Shown here one piece after another: positions 5,922 through 7,162 of a DNA stretch of 7,162 nt. A model generated the notes under the pieces. It saw nothing but the letters and a program-made list of their open reading frames with translations, searched no databases and had not been told where the DNA came from. Position numbers and translations under genes: made by a program. The stretch spans positions 1-7,162 of the forward strand of contig JACPXA010000176.1 of NCBI GenBank assembly GCA_016196785.1, read 5' to 3'. Source of the stretch: Elusimicrobiota bacterium. GTDB taxonomy: Bacteria > Elusimicrobiota > Elusimicrobia > 2-01-FULL-59-12 > JACPXA01. Within the stretch, counting starts at the first letter, position 1, and each line of letters opens with the position of its first letter.

Positions 5922-6605
5922 GTGAAGGGCCAAGAAACCATCTCCTATGCAAGGTCATTCCTTGTCGGGATGATTTTAGGAGATGCGTATGTAAGGCGAA
6001 AGGCGAAACGGGCCTCGACAGTCGAATGGACCATTTCGCACAGCGAGAAACAGGCTGATTTAGTTGCGTGGAAACGTGATGAATTCGTCAGGTTGTTTGG
6101 GATTAAAGAACCTGTCATTCACGTATCTCCAAACGGGGGAGGGATGAAACACCTTTTCTCCTTTACTGCCGGCGGGAGGCTAAGGGTTATAAGCCGTTGG
6201 TTTAGTAAGGATGGGAAAAGGAGCCTTACCCCAAAAGTCAGGTTCATGGATCATCCGGTTGGGTTAGCAATGTTGTTGTGTGACGATGGCAGCGTTCGGA
6301 AGCGGAAAAAGTTCCACCGGGATGGATCCGTTTATTACCTGAAACCAAGCCTCACAATCGCAACGCATAGTTTTTCGCTGGAAGAGGTCCAAAGATTGTT
6401 AGGCCACCTCTCATCCGTTTTTGGGATTACAGGCCTCATCAATCCCGAGAGGCGGATGAGAAATGGGGAGAGAAGGGAATATTACCGATGCCACTTCAAT
6501 GTAGAGAACAGCAAAAAGATTTGGGCGTTGGTAAGGTCGTATATACCACAAATCCCTTCCATGGCCGCCAAATTCGCCTACGCCTATGAATGCTTTGGAC
6601 ATTAA
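5922..6605 (+). CDS. LAGLIDADG homing endonuclease encoded in the group I intron
   Basis: About 227 residues from GTG 5922. Such enzymes cut intron-less copies of the host site, so that repair copies the intron in; some also act as splicing maturases. Two LAGLIDADG motifs are present: LVGMILGDA (residues 14-22, catalytic-type Asp 21) and LAMLLCDDG (residues 115-123, Asp 122). Segments EWTISHSEKQADLVAWKRD, LTIATHSFSLEEVQRLLGHL and YRCHFNVENSKKIWALVRSY match the LAGLIDADG_2 (PF03161) layout, so the protein would work as a monomer with two half-domains. Start is chosen for the purine-rich AGAGG (5910-5914) 7 bases upstream; in-frame GTG 5892 or TTG 5859 would lie within P7 or P6a. The stop (6603-6605) is one base short of the 3' strand of P3. 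Composition is lower in GC than the neighbours (25 of 60 in line 6061-6120), fitting a foreign origin. No frame damage is seen. Confidence 0.9.
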   Translation: MKGQETISYARSFLVGMILGDAYVRRKAKRASTVEWTISHSEKQADLVAWKRDEFVRLFGIKEPVIHVSPNGGGMKHLFSFTAGGRLRVISRWFSKDGKRSLTPKVRFMDHPVGLAMLLCDDGSVRKRKKFHRDGSVYYLKPSLTIATHSFSLEEVQRLLGHLSSVFGITGLINPERRMRNGERREYYRCHFNVENSKKIWALVRSYIPQIPSMAAKFAYAYECFGH

Positions 6606-6788
6606 CGGCGGGCTCCGCCAAAAACATCGGCGGATGAAGGGATAGTCCAGACCACAAACCCCCCAAGTTTCGTTTTGTCTTCGCCAAAAGCGAAACAAAA
6701 CGTGGGGGGGCGGCGAAAGCCGAAGTGGTACGCATAACCTGAAGGTCGGCCGTTCAAATCGGCCCCCCGCAAATTCTTCTAACAGGAA

Positions 6789-6825
6789 AGGGGTCACAGC
6801 ACTTTGCTGTGGCCCCTCTTGTTTT
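6789..6825 (+). terminator. intrinsic terminator after tRNA-fMet
   Basis: AGGGGTCACAGCA (6789-6801) pairs over 13 positions with TGCTGTGGCCCCT (6805-6817), one pair being T-G, with a CTT loop. The T-rich CTTGTTTT follows. It ends the tRNA-fMet transcript 16 bases after the mature 3' end. Confidence 0.88.
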
Positions 6826-6981
6826 ACGAAGAAGCCGAATCAGGAAATCTCCCCGCCCGCGCAGCCCATGAGGAGGGGGCCGCTCAGCACCCGGCGGCCT
6901 TGAGAGGATCCTTTTCTTCAGTGATGCTGCAGGCAAAACGCATTAAAATGATTGTACCACCCCACAAGGAGGGTCTTTCCG

Positions 6982-7162
6982 ATGATCAGAAAAGCGCTTC
7001 CACTCGCCTTGGCCGTGATCTTTCTGACGGGCGCCAGGGCCCAGCTTGTCGATTCTGAGGGCAAAGCGGTTGGGACCGCCACCCTGACCGAAGTCCCCGG
7101 CGGGGTCCGGATCGCCCTGAAACTCTGGGGCCTGCCTCCCGGCACGCATGCCTTCCATATTC
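6982..7162 (+). CDS. sodC: Cu/Zn superoxide dismutase, exported, 3'-partial
   Basis: Sixty codons are visible before the window ends. The N-terminus MIRKALPLALAVIFLTGARA is a signal peptide (basic start, hydrophobic core, ARA cleavage site), so the protein acts in the periplasm or outside the cell, turning superoxide into peroxide and oxygen. The mature start QLVDSEGKAVGTATLTEVPGG is followed by VRIALKLWGLPPGTHAFHI, matching the SodC strand-loop region (GxHxFHxH) that holds the first copper ligands. ATG 6982 is preceded by a strong Shine-Dalgarno AAGGAGGG (6966-6973). A weak promoter may lie at TAAAAT (6944-6949) with GTGATG (6921-6926) as a poor -35. The spacer 6826-6920 shows no gene or structure that I can support. 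Confidence 0.87.
   Translation, partial: MIRKALPLALAVIFLTGARAQLVDSEGKAVGTATLTEVPGGVRIALKLWGLPPGTHAFHI

Larger units (their letters stand above)
5752..6732 (+). mobile_element. group I intron in the tRNA-fMet anticodon loop (between U33 and C34)
   Basis: A 981-base intron with a foldable group I core. P1: exon GGCU plus intron CA pair with TGGGCC (5759-5764), putting exon U33 (5751) in a U-G wobble with G5761. P2: 5766-5772/5779-5785. P3: CCCGTC (5792-5797)/GGCGGG (6607-6612). J3/4 is AAAG. P4: TCGGG (5802-5806)/CCCGA (5846-5850). P5: CCC/GGG (5810-5812/5840-5842), capped by a repeat hairpin. P6: GCC/GGT, with P6a a 9-bp stem (5857-5865/5869-5877). P7: GACT (5888-5891)/AGTC (6644-6647). P8: TCCGCC (6614-6619)/GGCGGA (6629-6634). 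P9: ACCAC (6651-6655)/GTGGT (6725-6729), enclosing a long hairpin and a CGGC-GAAA-GCCG tetraloop stem. The intron ends in G6732, as group I introns must. The core resembles the small tRNA introns of cyanobacteria. Splicing activity is inferred. Confidence 0.92.
5718..6772 (+). tRNA. initiator tRNA-fMet (anticodon CAU), interrupted by a group I intron
   Basis: The 5' exon (5718-5751) and 3' exon (6733-6772) join to a 74-base tRNA. Acceptor CGCGGGG pairs with CCCCGC leaving C1 opposite A72, the mark of bacterial initiators, with A73 following. The D stem is GAGC/GCTC with A11-U24, another initiator trait. The anticodon stem is TCAGG/CCTGA, the loop CTCATAA with anticodon CAT (6733-6735 after splicing), the variable region AGGTC, and the T stem GGCCG/CGGCC around TTCAAAT. 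CCA is not encoded. Unusually, stem pair 29-41 is A-U, so the three consecutive G-C pairs usual in initiators are reduced to two. The gene follows ftsB and ends in a strong terminator. No mature initiator forms without splicing. Confidence 0.93.

Noticed and set aside
6659..6710. Long hairpin with C-run and G-run near the intron end as a terminator
   Set aside because: It is followed by the GAAA-capped stem, the P9 3' strand and the 3' exon with no T-run, so it fits a peripheral P9 extension of the intron.
6733..6772. Isolated tRNA 3' half as a tRNA pseudogene or attachment site left by an integrated element
   Set aside because: The missing 5' half lies at 5718-5751, both halves complement each other exactly, and the DNA between is a group I intron rather than an integrase-borne island.
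1..7162. CRISPR arrays, insertion sequences, riboswitches
   Set aside because: No regularly spaced repeats, transposase motifs or recognisable aptamer cores were seen on either strand.

Overview
The window is GC-rich bacterial chromosome, densely packed, with bacterial tRNAs, housekeeping genes and leader/Shine-Dalgarno signals. I cannot name the species. The in-frame palindromic insertion in enolase (encoding LPAGRQG) resembles dispersed palindromes I recall from genomes of uncultured bacterial lineages, so an uncultured GC-rich bacterium is my best guess. No stretch over 300 bases lacks a gene or intron element.

Layout: (1) 1-1098, + strand, the 3' part of a Fic-domain protein (probable AMP-transferase) with a C-terminal winged helix, its start lying upstream of the window. 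(2) 1137-1208, tRNA-Thr(CGU) with its own promoter. Its 3' end overlaps the end of a convergent minus-strand gene (1190-1876) for a Dph6-like PP-loop ATPase. (3) From 1921 to 5692 a tight + strand run: MFS exporter, thioredoxin, PurN, enolase, FtsB-like division protein. purN/eno overlap by 4 nt and eno/ftsB by 25 nt. Thioredoxin also seems to have its own extended -10 promoter, placed so that its mRNA would be leaderless. (4) 5718-6772, an initiator tRNA-fMet(CAU) gene split in the anticodon loop, between U33 and C34, by a 981-nt group I intron. P1 to P9 can be folded by hand. The intron carries a LAGLIDADG homing endonuclease gene lying between the 5' strand of P7 and the 3' strand of P3. 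(5) A strong intrinsic terminator (6789-6825), then a spacer of about 155 bases, then the start of an exported Cu/Zn superoxide dismutase gene that runs off the 3' end.

The most notable system is the initiator-tRNA intron with its endonuclease. Translation initiation in this cell would depend on RNA splicing, if this is the only initiator gene. The same family of short GC-rich palindrome occurs twice within 1.1 kb, once inside the enolase reading frame and once in the P5 loop of the intron. In both places it sits where a tolerated surface loop or RNA hairpin would be.
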